A DNA stretch of 64,000 bases from Setophaga petechia (taxonomy: Eukaryota > Chordata > Aves > Passeriformes > Parulidae), in assembly GCA_024362935.1 (NCBI GenBank), contig JANCRA010000168.1, positions 434,001-498,000 on the forward strand, written 5' to 3'. The notes under the pieces were generated by a model that searched no databases, was not told where the DNA came from, and saw only the letters and a program-made list of their open reading frames with translations. Position numbers and translations under genes: made by a program. This document shows, piece after piece, positions 42,650 to 54,110 of the stretch (positions are counted from its first letter, which is position 1; each line of letters starts with the position of its first letter).

Positions 42650-44134
42650 AGCTGAATCTGTGACCAGATTGAAAGGCTGGTTTTTAAATTTATTAAAGGC
42701 TCTGACAACAGCTGCTAATTCCGCAATCTGTGGTGATCCTTCTATTACTTGTACATCAGACTGCCAATCTTGTGTTTAGGGGTCTCTCCAAGTAATCACT
42801 GACTTGTGGGAAGACCCTGAGCCATCTGTAAAGAGGGTTAGAGCCTTGAGAGGTTTTCTACTTTGGATTTGCTTTGGAATCAAATGAAAAGTTTCATTCT
42901 GCTTAAAAAGTTTGTGTTCTGGGATCTTTGCAGAAGTTTGACCCGTATAACTGTCCAGGGCAAACTGGAGACTCACATTGGTCTGGATCAAATCCTCAAA
43001 GTCTTTAAGAGTTATAGGCAAGTATATGCATTCAAAATCACAACCTGAAAGGGAGCAAAGGCGAGTCCTAGCCTTTTTTATTAAGTGTGCTATAACCTCC
43101 TGGTAGGTGGTAAGTGTCTTTGTAGGCTGGCTACTTGTAAAAACCCATTCCAGTATCAACAAAGGGTCTCGCAGCTGAGGGTCCCATTGGAAAATCAGTC
43201 CATGGAATCGGGGTGCTTTTCCCAGAATGATGAACTGGAAAGGCAGACTAGGCTCGTAGCGATGGGCTTTGCGTGAAGACAGGGTTTCCAGGACTTTGAC
43301 GATAGCACCTCTGGCTTCTTCTGTGAGAGTGCAGGGAGAGTCCAGGTCTTTGGGTCCACGAAAAAGATTGAACAAGGGAGCAAGGTCCTCTGTTTTAAGT
43401 CCTAGCAGTGGACATACCCAGTTGATGGATCCGCACAGGTTGTGTAAGTCCCTCAGGGTTTTCGGGTCATGGTTGATGGTGATCAGCTGAGGAACGATGG
43501 TCCTTTCCCGAATCCGGACTCCAAGGTAAGTCCATGGCTCAGTGTACTGGATTTTGTCCTCACAAATCTCCATTCCTGCCTTTTCTATGGCTTCAATAGT
43601 CATTTTAACTGTTGTGTCCAAGTAAACTTTGTATGAAGCACACACCAGAATGTCATCCATATAGTGATAGATGATAGCGTCTGGAAATGATTTCCGAATA
43701 GGAGACAGGATGTGAGCCACGTAACACTGACAAATACTCGGGCTGTTTTTGAGACCCTGAAAAAGATAAAGCCAATGATATCTTTTGAGCGGGCCCTCCT
43801 TGTTAATAGAGGGAACAGAGAAAGCAAACCGTGGAGCATCCTCAGGGTGCAGTGGGATGCTGAAGAAACAGTCCTTAATGTCTATGATAGCGAGTGTCCA
43901 GTCCCTAGGCGGCATCAATGGGGAGGGCAGGCCAGGCTGAAGAGGGCCCATGTCCTCGATGACCTCATTTATTCTGCAGAGGTTGTGGAGAAGCCTCCAC
44001 CTGTTTGTCCCAGGCTTTGGTAGAATGAAGACTGGAGAGTTCCAAGGGCTGTTGGACTCTACTATTGGCCTTTTTTGAGCTGTTCTTCCAAAAGGTTGTT
44101 TAAGATGCGCAGCATGGCTTTTTTCAGGGGCCAC
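42650..44134 (-). pseudogene. pol: ERV2 reverse transcriptase and RNase H, copy b
   Basis: A 452-codon frame (44,134-42,776) spans RT fingers (SPWNSPVFILPKPG), palm (IDIKDCFFSIPLHP; YHYMDDILV), thumb/connection and the start of RNase H (TLFTDGSGSSHKSVITWRDP). It ends at TAA (42,778-42,776). The same TAA is present in copy a near 29,655, so the nonsense change predates the duplication. RNase H resumes downstream with LVTDSAY. The YMDD and layout fit class II (betaretrovirus-like) elements. Confidence 0.8.
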
Positions 44135-44266
44135 TGTTCCTGCCAGATGGGTTGTGACTTTTCCAGGTGAGATGGGGTGTTTCTGGCAGTGCGCTTAACT
44201 CAGTGGCCCCAGGTAGAAATCCTGGGTGGGAATACATAGAGAAGCTCCCCACTGGGATAGAACGTC

Positions 44267-44875
44267 TCAGCCCCAAAGGGTGATGGGGGCCCTTACCACA
44301 AATGGTCGGATGGTTGCCAGCTTGCCTTCAGGCCCTTCAACGAGGTTCTTGTTTTTGCTTCTCATGGATACCTTAGTTCCACCAATCCTGGTAATCATGC
44401 CTGCAACAGGCTGTAGATCCCAGTGTGCTGGCCAATGTGAACGGGCGATGATGGTCACGTCAGTGCCGGTGTCCAGCATCCCTGGCAGGTGGGTCTTCTC
44501 TTCTTTGCAAGAGAGGCCACACTCGATGGTAGGTTTGGATGGTCCCATGACTTGTGCCCACATAGCTGTAGGGTTGAGAGGGATCTGTTCCCTGTGATTC
44601 TTTGGGAGTAAAAAGGCTTGTGCTATTGGAGTTCCCTTAGAAAGAAAAAATGGTGAGTCTATGCAAAAAGCCTGAACCAGGATCTCTTGTCCTGGCTGCA
44701 CTGTCAGCACTTCCGGAACAACAAAGATTTCCTTTGGACCATTAAGACAATCACCTATAATTAAAATGTCTGAAGGACTACCTTTAGGTCCATGTTTGCC
44801 TGTGGGAACACGGTGAATATTCTTATTATTAAAGTCAATGGACAAAGCAGTTACCAGTTGCCACCGTGTACCCAT
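44267..44875 (-). pseudogene. pro: ERV2 pro region: dUTPase-like tail plus aspartic protease
   Basis: The upstream part has the late motifs of a dUTPase-like domain (QPGQEILVQAFCIDSP, GTPIAQAFLLP). Aspartic protease follows with an intact active site, MLDTGTDVTIIA. The frame closes at TGA in ITLWG*, where the family motif would continue as LWGRD, so it ends just before the protease C-terminus. The order dUTPase-protease-RT is that of betaretroviruses. Confidence 0.65.
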
Positions 44876-44879
44876 CTCG

Positions 44880-45190
44880 GTTGTCCTGTGGGTTGTCCTG
44901 TGGGTTGGACCCTCTTCTTTGCGTCTGGAACAATCTGGGTTGGTGCGTGATTGGGTCTGGGTGGCCTTTGATTTGTTGTCCTCGCCCGGGGCTCCTCAAC
45001 CGGGCTGCACCAGGCATTTATTTCCCGAACACTGCTGGAAACGCTGCTGAAAATGCTGCTGAGTCTGGGGTCTTTGATAAGAATTACGGTGGTCTCGGGG
45101 GGGCAACCTCTCCAGACAGTCTTTTATGTAATGTCCGAGATCCCCACAGTGATAGCATTGAGCTTGGTCTTTAGAAGCTATTACTGCATA
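44880..45190 (-). pseudogene. gag: ERV2 gag nucleocapsid end, truncated
   Basis: The minus strand reads a zinc knuckle CYHCGDLGHYIKDC (C-X2-C-X4-H-X4-C, about 45,110-45,160) followed by a Gln-rich stretch. Everything 5' of it (capsid, matrix, LTR) is replaced at 45,190-45,193 by the ERV1 5' LTR in the opposite orientation. Confidence 0.7.
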
Positions 45191-45192
45191 TG

Positions 45193-45488
45193 TGTCACCC
45201 TGGTTTTTTAAGATTTTCTAAGCCTTCTGATGTTGACATTCTTGTAAGGAACTTTCTCACACACTTTCTGCAAATTACTTATTGTTTTGCATTCCTTTGA
45301 TGGAGTAGGAGAGAGTTGATGGACTGTTGGTTTAACCGGTGTCATTGGAGAGGTGTCACTGTCACCCTCCAATCCGCTGTTACTTTTGTAAAACTATAAA
45401 TATTGGAGTCAGAAAAATAAACTTCTTTTTTCTTCCTTCACCTTGAGAGCGGTGGTGTGCTTGTGTTCTTTCGTGTCCTGTAGCGACA
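45193..45488 (+). mobile_element. ERV1 5' LTR (right copy)
   Basis: TGTCACCCTGG...TGTAGCGACA, 296 bp, with TATAAATATT and AATAAACTTC. By eye it differs from its own 3' LTR at roughly 20-25 positions, several times more than the two 3' LTRs differ from each other. Flanks do not form a target-site duplication (CATATG before, GCCTCC after the 3' LTR). Confidence 0.85.
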
Positions 45489-45490
45489 TC

Positions 45491-45508
45491 TGGTGACCGC
45501 CGCAGTGT
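45491..45508 (+). promoter_or_regulatory. ERV1 primer-binding site
   Basis: TGGTGACCGCCGCAGTGT begins two bases after the LTR. The first eight bases match the tRNA-Trp-type site known from avian retroviruses and the rest is diverged. The tRNA assignment is tentative. Confidence 0.45.
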
Positions 45509-45597
45509 ATTGCAGCCTAGGCTGAGACACGGATTGCGGATTGAGGTGAGGTGTTTCCCCCCCTCTTTTTGGTGCTTTGCCTGCTGTTCTTGGGGCA

Positions 45598-48104
45598 ATG
45601 GCAGGCTCTGTGGTTTTCGAGGATGATTCCCTCATTTTGGATCTCTGGAGGGCGGTCCTGGAGTGGAAACAGTTTTCTGTTTCCTGGGATGATTTTGAAA
45701 GATTGATTCTGTGGGCCCGAGAGTGAGGGTTTTTTTCTGCCCCTGGAAAGGTGTTCTCCAGGGAGGAGTGGTCTCTCGTGGGGGTCCACCTCATGGAGAC
45801 CCTCTTTGATGACTGCAATGTAGATGTGGGATCGCTGCTGGTGCAGTGAAAAAAATGTGAGGAGCTTTGGCGGGGGTCTGGTTCTTGTACCCCTCGGAGT
45901 TCCCAGGGAAGCCCTTCTGTCTCGGATGTGGACATTGGGGAGGGTGAACTTCTGTGCGATGTGAAGTCCTCCCCCCCACCCCAGGACGGTGTGCTGGGGA
46001 GTGGCCATTGTTTGCCTGGGGCGAATTGGGCTCACAGCCAACTGGTCCCAGGTCCGGGGGGCAGAGCCCTGTGGGTTTCTGGGGGCTCTGTTGATTCCGT
46101 GGGCCCTCCTTGCCCCGCTCCGCCCTGCGCGGCTGGCACGGCGGGGGACGGGTTGCCCTCTCTTTGTGCCTTCCCGGCCTTTGAGGGTCAGACTCTGCCT
46201 CGACTTGAGTCTGATTCTGTGGCGACCTCTTGTCCACATTGCTGTGTGTCCACCACGTTCCCCCTGAGTGCAGCGGGGGTGGGCTCTCACACCTCCGAGT
46301 CGGGCTCCTCAGCGGGGGGCCGGGTTTGCCCGTCTCTGGGTCTGTGCAGCCTGCTGGGCATGTGCAGTCGGTGAAAGCCGCCGGGGGCAGAGCGTCGGTC
46401 GGTGCCCCATCCATCCCCGCTCCGGTTGGCGGGCAGCCCGCCCCTCTCTGCTCGGTGGGGATGGTGCCCGCTGTGGAGTCTTGCGGCTTGGGGTGGGCTC
46501 TCATAGGGGGCTTGCCCGGCTGCCTTGTTCCGCCCTGCAGTGATGTGGCTCCGTGGGCCGCGCCTCTCTCAGCATCCCGCTCCTCCCCCGTGTCGGGGGC
46601 TGTGGCCCCCGCGCTGGTCTCGTCCCAGCCCACACTGGATTTGTGGGCTGTGCCGGCACCTGTGTCCGCTGAGGCATCCCCTGCCGGAGCTGCGGCACAG
46701 CAGGGCGCTGAGGTATTTACCTTTAGCACAACTGCTGACACGGCCAGTGGGAGGCCGGTGGGTGCCCGGGGCCATGGTGCTTTCTCGTCAAATCATTGGA
46801 CACTTCCCGCGTGCCAGGTGACTGTGCATCCGAAGCACCCCGATCTGGCGAGAGGCCAAAACCAAGACGGACGAGATGAATGAGCCTGTCGCCTTGTGGC
46901 ATCTGCAGGGTCGCGGAGTGAGCTCCACTGGCTCTGCCGGTGCTGCAGGGGGTGCAGGGGCGAGTGCTGTTGTCCTGGCTCCCAGTCAATCATCCCTTCT
47001 TGTCCCCGTGGGGCCCAAGAGCTGGGACACAGCAGGTGCGGTGGCTTTGCCAGGGGGTCCCCAGGCTTTCCCTGTGATCAGGGGCATTGCTCATAACACC
47101 AATGAACCCCTTTCATATAAGCTGGAGAAGGAACTCTGTGAAGCAGTTGCTCAGCATGGGTTGGGGTCTGCTGAGGTTATGCAGACTCTCCAGAGGATTG
47201 TTATGGATGTGCTGACACCTCATGATCTCCGTCATGTGGCACATTCTCTTTTTGACCCTGTGCAATTTGGTGTTTTTGAGACCAAGTGGGCTCGTTTGGC
47301 GGCCCAAGCCGTGGTGCAGAATGCTGCACTGGCGCAGCAGGACCCCAGGCGTGGGGTTGTTGCTGACATGCTGATGGGGACAGGGCATTATGAGAATGTT
47401 CAGGGGCAGGTTGGATTTGATCCCCTTGTGCTTGACCAGTGCCACACACTGGGCATGCAGCGATTCTCCAGACCCTGGAGATGGCTGCTCCGAAGCAGCC
47501 GTTTTCGACCATTGTCCAGGGGGATGATGAGCCTTTCATGGAATTTGCGGCAAGGCTGACTGCGTCCGTGGAGAGGCAGGTGCCTGATCCTCTGGCTAGG
47601 AGCGTTACGATTGCAAACCTTGTCAGGTGTAATTGCAATGCTGCTTGTAGGAAGGTCATAGTGGCTCTGCCTGGTGTCCCTACTATCTCCGAGATGGCAG
47701 AGGCCTGTGCAGACATCATTCCCCCGGGTCGGAAGTTGGCTGCTGTGGCGGCTGCTGTGCAGCCGGTTTGGGCGGCGCCGCAGGGCAAACAACCACAGCA
47801 GGGGACTGCGCAGGCTGGCAAGAAGCGAGGGAAGAAAGTGCAAAAGGTCAAATTCCCCATGTTCTTGCACTGTCGGTGTGGTAGGCCGAATCACACGTCC
47901 AATGTTTGCAAGGCGACTGTTCATGTTAACGGCCAGGCCTTGCCGGGCTCGGGAAACGTCAAGTGGAGCGTGCTGGAGAGACCCACCCAGACACTAGCTT
48001 CTCTCCAGACTCTGGATCTGGTGGAGGTCTCCTTTGCCGGCTTGCAGCCAGCACCTGCGGATCAGCAGGTGTGGATGTCTTCACCGCAGCAACAGTTGTC
48101 TTAG
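45598..48104 (+). pseudogene. gag: ERV1 gag, several frameshifts
   Basis: ATG at 45,598 opens a 42-codon matrix-like start (MAGSVVFEDDSLILDLWRAV), stopped by TGA at 45,724. Matrix-like reading continues in another frame to 45,849. A Pro/Ala/Ser-rich spacer follows (45,928-46,883), then capsid N-domain (46,876 to about 47,450) and, after a shift, capsid C-domain (47,439 onward) with a good major homology region (IVQGDDEPFMEFAARL). A basic stretch (KKRGKKVQKVKF) and one degenerate zinc knuckle (CRCGRPNHTSNVC, first Cys spacing short by one) end the protein. At least three frame breaks make it non-functional. Confidence 0.75.
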
Positions 48105-48454
48105 AATCTTCTGAGATACGCAAGGTTCCCCTGGATGCCTTTGGCCCTTTGGGTGGGGGTGTGAGTGCTCTCCTTTTGGGGAGGTCCAGTGCCACCCTTC
48201 ATGGCACCATTGTTCACCTGGGGCTCATTGATGCGGATTTCACAGGGCAGATTTGTGCCATGGTCTCCACACCCACCCCCCCCGTCACAACTCCGAAAGG
48301 GACGTGGCTCGCTCAACTTGTGCCTTTGAAGTCCTCTGTTCGAAGGACAGCTGGCCAGTTGTGTGGAGCTGGTGGCTTTGGATCCACTGGGCTGCCTCAA
48401 GTTCACTGGACTGCCGTCCTGACCAAGGACTGTCCTGAGATGCTGTGTACCTGA
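48104..48454 (+). pseudogene. ERV1 dUTPase domain
   Basis: Frame 47,963-48,454 contains dUTPase motifs in order: a GRSS-type motif 2 (LLLGRSSATLHG) and motif 3 (LGLIDADFTGQICAMV). It lies between gag and protease, the position known for betaretroviral pro-frame dUTPases. The domain is expected to hydrolyse dUTP during reverse transcription. The C-terminal Gly-rich motif is not clear, and the frame is offset from protease, as for a -1 frameshift product or a mutation. Confidence 0.55.
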
Positions 48455-48855
48455 CAGTTCCTGGTGTGGTGCCATCAGAAATCCACCTCTGCGGGCTTCT
48501 CGACAGCAGTGCTGACGTCACGGTTCTCTCCCTAGCCGTCTGGCCCGCGGAGTGGCCTTTGGATCCAGTGGGGAGGTCTGTCGCAGGCCTGGGAGGGACG
48601 GCGCAATGCTATGTGAGCCAGCGGCCTGTGCTTGTCACGAACCCAGAGGGACAGACGGCCTGGGTTAGGCCTCATGTTACTTCTACTCCTGCCAACCTTT
48701 GGGGGAGGGATCTTCTGTCTGTCTGGGGGGTGCGCATCCGGACAGATTTTGATGGGGGCCACTGCAGTGAAGGGCGCAGAGTGTCCGACACCTTCTATAC
48801 GGTGGCTGGTGGACAAACCTGTATGGGAAAAACAGTGGCCCCTTACTCAAGATAA
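48445..48855 (+). pseudogene. pro: ERV1 protease with altered active site
   Basis: Frame 48,445-48,855 has the retroviral aspartic protease pattern, including LWGRDLL near its end. The active-site triplet is Asp-Ser-Ser (LLDSSADVTV, 48,502-48,510) where DTG or DSG is required, so catalysis should be lost. Confidence 0.7.
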
Positions 48856-51497
48856 ATTGGATGCCCTTCGGAATCTGGTGCAGGAGCAGTTGGACCAGGG
48901 CCATCTGGAGCCTTCTTCCAGTCCCTGGAACACTCCCGTCTTCTGCATCAAAAAGAAATCTGGGAAATGGAGGTTGTTGCAGGACCTCCGGAAGGTTAAT
49001 GTCGTGATGGAAAGCATGGGAACATTGCAGGCGGGCATGCCATCACCTACCATGCTTCCCGTGGACTGGCCGGTCCTCATTGTGGATCTGAAGGATTGTT
49101 TCTTTACGATTCCTTTGCATCCCGATGACAGACCGAAGTTTGCCTTCTCGGTGGTGCCAGCGATTAACGAGGCTGAGCCCACACAGAGATATCAATGGAG
49201 GACATTGCCTCAGGGCATGCGCAATTCTCCTGCACTATGCCAGGGGTATGTGGCCCATGCCTTGTCTGGAGTTCGCAAGCAGTTTCCGGATGCACGTCTG
49301 TATCGTTATATGGATGATATTTTGGTGGCCGCATCCACTCAGGATGAGCTGCTGAGGATTCAACCTCGGTTGCTCAATGTTTTGCATGCTCATGGATTGC
49401 AGGTGGCTCCAGCAAAGGTTCAACAACAACCACCTTGGAAATACTTGGGGGTCAAAATTCTGGAACGGACGATCCGTCACCAGGAGGTGTAATTTGTGCA
49501 TTCTGTGAAGACACTGAATGATGTTCAGAAATTGGTAGGTGTCATCACTTGGTTACGTCTGTACTTGGGACTAACCAAGGCACAGCTGTCTCCTCTGTAT
49601 GATTTGTTGAAAGGAGATTCTGATTTAAAGTCACCTTGCACACTGACCCTGGAGGCACGTGAGGCGTTGGAGGTGGTTCAGCGAGCTGTTTCGGCTTGCC
49701 AAGTTTATCGCATTGACCCCTCCATTGATGTCACTGTGTTCATCACCACTCCAGATTCGTATCCCATGGGCATCATTGGCCAATGGAATGACAAATGGTC
49801 TGATTCCTTGCACGTTCTGGAATGGGTTTTCCTGCCCCATCAGCCACAGAAGACGGCAACTGCATTGTTTGAGCTGATTGCTCGTTTGATAATCAAATGC
49901 CGGCAATGGTGTTTGCAATTGATGGGTGCGGATCCTGCAAAGATCATACTTCCGGTGCAACGGGAGGATTTTGATTGAAGCTTTGCAAACAGTGTGTCCC
50001 TGCAGAGTGCTCTGGAAAATTTTTCAGGGCAGATCACTTATCATCTGCCCAGCCATAGGCTACTGCATATGGCAAAATCCACACAAATTTCTTTGTGGCC
50101 CAAAAATAGTCAGGAACCTGTGCAAGGACCCACCGTCTTCACTGACGGTTCAGGGAAAACAGGAAAGGCCATTGTTACCTGGAGGGACGGATCTGAGTGG
50201 CAGGTTCTGGAAGGCCATGAGGATGGGTCAGCCCAATTGGTTGAATTGAGGGCTGCTGTCACGGCATTTGAGAAATTTTCCCAGGAACCTTTCAACTTGG
50301 TCACGGATTCCGCCTATGTGGCTGATATCACACAGCAGTTGGGTCATTCGGTTTTGAAGGAGGTCAGTAATCCTGCCTTGTTTCATTTACTGAAGACCTT
50401 GTGGTGTGCCATTCAGGCCCGGGTTCATCCCTTTTTATGTTCTGCAAGTGAGGAGTCACACCGATTTGCCAGGCTTTATCGTGGAAGGTAACGCGAGGGT
50501 TGACAAGCTGGCTAACCCAGCGTGGGTGGCGCCTCAGCCTGATAGACTCGCGCAGGCCAAAGCATCGCATGGGTTTTTCCACCAAAATGCACATACCCTG
50601 CAGAAGCAGTTTCAGCTGACGCCAACTGAGGCTCGTGACATTGTTGAGTCATGTGATGACTGCCATGCGCTTGCCCTGCCTTTGCCAGCAGGGGTAAACC
50701 CCAGGGGCCTTAGGGCCTTGGAGCTTTGGCAGACCGATGTCACCCAGATTGCCGAGTTTGGTCGGTTCAAGTGTGTGCATGTCATGGTGGACACGTTCTC
50801 CTCTGCGATGTGGGCTTCGGCTCATACTGGGGAGAAGGCCTGTGATGTCCTCGCCCACTGGAGGCAGGCCTTTGCCGTTCTGGGCATACCTTCTGCTGTG
50901 AAAACCGACAATGGTCCTGCTTACGCATCGCAAAAGGTGCGACAGTTCCTGCAGTTGTGGGGTGTCTCGCACAAGTTTGGTATCCCTCATTCTCCCACTG
51001 GTCAGGCTATTGTGGAACATGCTCATGGTACTCTGAAGCGGGTTCTTCAAAAACAAAAACAGAGAATGCAGGGTGAAACCCCGCACAGTCGGTGGGCAAA
51101 AGCTTTGTACACAATTAATCATCTCACTGTGCCACAGAACTCAAATAACCCTGTCATTTTGAATCACCATCTCTCGTTGCAGGCTGTGGACAAGGCACAT
51201 CAGCCTCGGGCGAAGGTTCGGGTGCGGAATTTAGTCACCAAACAGTGGGAAGGTCCCTATGACCTTATCGCTTTGGGGCATGGGTATGCTTGTGTATCCA
51301 CAGATACTGGGGCATGCTGGGTACCTTCGAAATGTGTTCGCCCTGACCTGCGACCGCAGAGGCAGAATCCAGCCGACGAGCAGGATGGAAACCGTGACCA
51401 ACCTGAAAGGCATCAGGCGGGTGAATCATTGAGCGATGACTCGGATGCAGATGATGAGAGTGATCACTCCGATGATTCCCTAGCAAATGGACACTGA
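48632..51497 (+). pseudogene. pol: ERV1 pol (RT, RNase H, integrase), right copy, interrupted
   Basis: RT palm with VDLKDCFFTIPLHP, LPQGMRNSP and YMDD (49,307-49,318), class II type. TAA at 49,490 and TGA at 49,976 interrupt the RT/connection frame, and a frame change around 50,430 separates RNase H (TDGSGKTG, ELRA, TDSAY) from integrase. Integrase (50,406-51,497) has an intact HHCC (HGFFHQN...CDDC), D,D,E core residues (QTDVTQI, TDNGPAY, IVEHAH) and a strongly acidic C-terminal tail. No env follows: the stop at 51,495-51,497 is 76 bp before the 3' LTR. From about 50,848 onward it is identical by eye to the left copy. Confidence 0.85.
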
Positions 51498-51558
51498 ATA
51501 TTGTTCATGTTTCCTTTTTCGCATTGTTCATTTTCTTTTCCTTTTTTTCTTTTTTAAA

Positions 51559-51573
51559 CAGAAAAAGGTGAGA
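51559..51573 (+). promoter_or_regulatory. ERV1 polypurine tract
   Basis: CAGAAAAAGGTGAGA directly before the 3' LTR TGTCACCC, the expected plus-strand primer position. Confidence 0.6.
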
Positions 51574-51867
51574 TGTCACCCTGGCTTTTTAAGATTTTCT
51601 AAGCCTTCTGATGTTCACATTCTTGTAGGGAATTTTCTCACGCACTTTCTTGTAAATAACTTACTGTTTGCATTCCTTTGATGGAGGAGGAGAGAGTTGA
51701 GGGACTGTTGGTTTAACCAGTGTCATTGGAGAGGTGTCACTGTCACCCTCCAATCCACTGTCACCTTTGTAAAACTATAAATATTGGAGTCAGAAAAATA
51801 AACGTCCCTTTTTTCCTTTCACCTTGAGAGTGGGTGTGCTTGTGTTCTTTCGTGTCCTATAGCGACA
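51574..51867 (+). mobile_element. ERV1 3' LTR (right copy)
   Basis: 294 bp, TGTCACCCTGG...TATAGCGACA. The same length and about 98% identical to the left 3' LTR. Followed by GCCTCCCTCAGC, the same flank that borders the left copy. Confidence 0.85.
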
Positions 51868-53319
51868 GCCTCCCTCAGCTTTTGCCATGTCCTGTTTGTC
51901 TTTCAGTAGTGACTGACACCCTGCCCTGTCCCACAGCTCCATCCTGGCTCTGCAGGTGGCTTCCTGGCCGAGCTCACTCCTTGTGAGAGACACTTCTGGA
52001 GTTCACGTTCTCTTCAGGCCTGCACCAGCATTCCTCCTTCCTGACCATCCACACTCTTGTTAGACAACTGGGTCATTGAGGAGAAAAGGATGCATGGAAA
52101 GATCCTCAGATGGAAGTCAGAGAAAATCTATGGCCACCTCAGTATATGGAGGAGGACCAAGGTGTTTCTTCTACCTCTTTTGTCAACTGAGAATTCTGAC
52201 CAGCAGTAACAGAGACTCTCCTAAGGCCCCATTAACGAATGCACTTACACAGCCCTCGGGATGCCAGTGAAGGAAACCATGTGCCATGTAATGCGTGGCA
52301 TGTATGACCAGAGTCACCAAACACCACCTAAACATGGAATTGTTCCACCTCTCTAGGACAGGCAGAAATTTAAAGAATTAACTGAGGCCTTAAGAGCAGA
52401 AGAGGCCAGAGGAGGAAAACAACTCTGAGGGGAAAAAACCACCATCTCTGGAGGGGGAAACATCTCTGCCTCCTCAGAATTGGTCGAGGGAACATGTCTC
52501 TATTCCTCTCCTGAAAGGGATGCTTTAGGTGACCTTTGCACCTCCAACTACCTTGGACCAGATCCAGGAAGATTCATTTATATAAATGTTAACTAAATAG
52601 ATAGGTAGGAAGATAGACAGATAGATCTCACTACTATAATCTCCCTTTACTGTCCTCTCTGTTGCTACACACATCAAAACTTGGTAGCCAGTGTTCCAAT
52701 CAGCAGCAATCCTGGGATTTCTCTCCTGTTGCTCAAAAAAGCACACTCTTGGGGAATCTGGAGCGTGTAGGACCTTATGGAAAGGGATCAGACCCAGAGC
52801 ATTGCACTGGGAACTGCACTCTGTGCATCTGTGCTCGGGCAAGTTCTCTTAGACTCAACCGCACTTATGGTGCTGAAGTGGTTGGAATCAGAAATGCAGC
52901 CCAGCCCCTCCCAGCTCCTGTCATCTCTGAGGAACAGCTGGAATGCAAAGCATTGATCTCCTGCTCCATTCCTAAACATAACAAACTCCGATTCCCTGGG
53001 CCACAGAAAGTCTCAGGTACTATTCAACTCAAAGAGATCTTTAAGGCCATGCATCAAGGCCTGGAAACACAAAAGCTCCATCTGCATCATGTTCCACAAA
53101 GGGTGCAGAATGACTTCCAGAGCTTGATAAGGGCAGAAAAGATTGTGCAGAAGCATCCCTGCTAGCTGGAAAAAGAAAAAATGAACAGGGCTTCTCCTCC
53201 TTGGAAACCCACAAACCACAAGATGGAAGTGTCAGCCACTCCAGAGTCTAAAGTCCTTGGATGCAGTGAGGGGATATTTGGCAGGGAAACAGCCCTTGTG
53301 CTGAGCACTGTCATGCAGG
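51868..53319. other. Inverted copy of ERV1 flank (36.4-37.17 kb) and adjoining sequence
   Basis: Mirrors 37,166-35,720. A 167-codon plus-strand frame (52,662-53,165) has a mirror counterpart, but nearly all differences between the copies change amino acids and one introduces TAG. That pattern is neutral, so I do not call a gene. A TCTA-type microsatellite lies at 52,595-52,628. Confidence 0.6.
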
Positions 53320-53610
53320 GATTGATGGAAGTCTCCCTGTAGGTCCCTCACGAGGCTCCCGTTGTCCAGGCCAAAGCTCCCTCAGCACCTCCTCCCTGGC
53401 CTTGTGCTGCCCCCCTTGCCCAGCTCCCCTGTCCTTGTGTGCACACGTTGCAGCCCCTCCATGGCTTTGTGCTTCCCAGGGCCCACAGCTGCACACAGCA
53501 CTCCAGCTGTGGCCGCAGCGCTGCCCAGTACAGGGCCACGCTCCCTGCCCTGCTCCTGCTGCCCCCCTGCTGCTGGCACAGGCCACTGTGCCCTCGGCCT
53601 TCTTGGCCCC
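53320..53610 (-). mobile_element. CR1 LINE fragment (right arm)
   Basis: Reverse complement of 35,430-35,720, a few percent diverged. Confidence 0.7.
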
Positions 53611-54110
53611 CTGGCCACACGCTGCCTCATCTTCAGCTGCTCAAGGCCGCCAGCCCTGGGTCCTTTTGGCCCACGCAGCTCCCCAGCCACAAAGGTGCCC
53701 ATTGCACTGCAGATACAGCAGGCACCATTGCAAGATGGCCTTCCTTGTCTACCACCTCATGTTCCAAGCAGGTATCATAACATTTGATAGGAAGAGGATT
53801 CTAAGTCACTCTGTTTATATTAAAATGATCTACTTAACTGTATAGGAAATTGCTCTTGGTTAAATTTCCCTATCTGCTGTCAGCAAGCATTGTTCTCTTT
53901 GCAGAACTAGGTTTTTAGTTCTTCAAAGCTCTGAGATGGAAATTCAAAAATATCTATCTCTGCCTTTGTTATTGTTTTTGCAGGCATGAAAATAGATTTT
54001 CTTTCAGCCTTCCTAGCTGGCCCTCTACAGTCTACTGCTACTGGCCAAGCTCACATCTTCCTCTACAATTCCTAAACACCGGGAACATGAAATGTTCCTT
54101 TCTCACTCAA

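Noticed and set aside
45791..46741. 316-codon minus-strand frame
   Set aside because: Antisense to the Pro/Ala-rich part of ERV1 gag, where high GC content lowers stop frequency.
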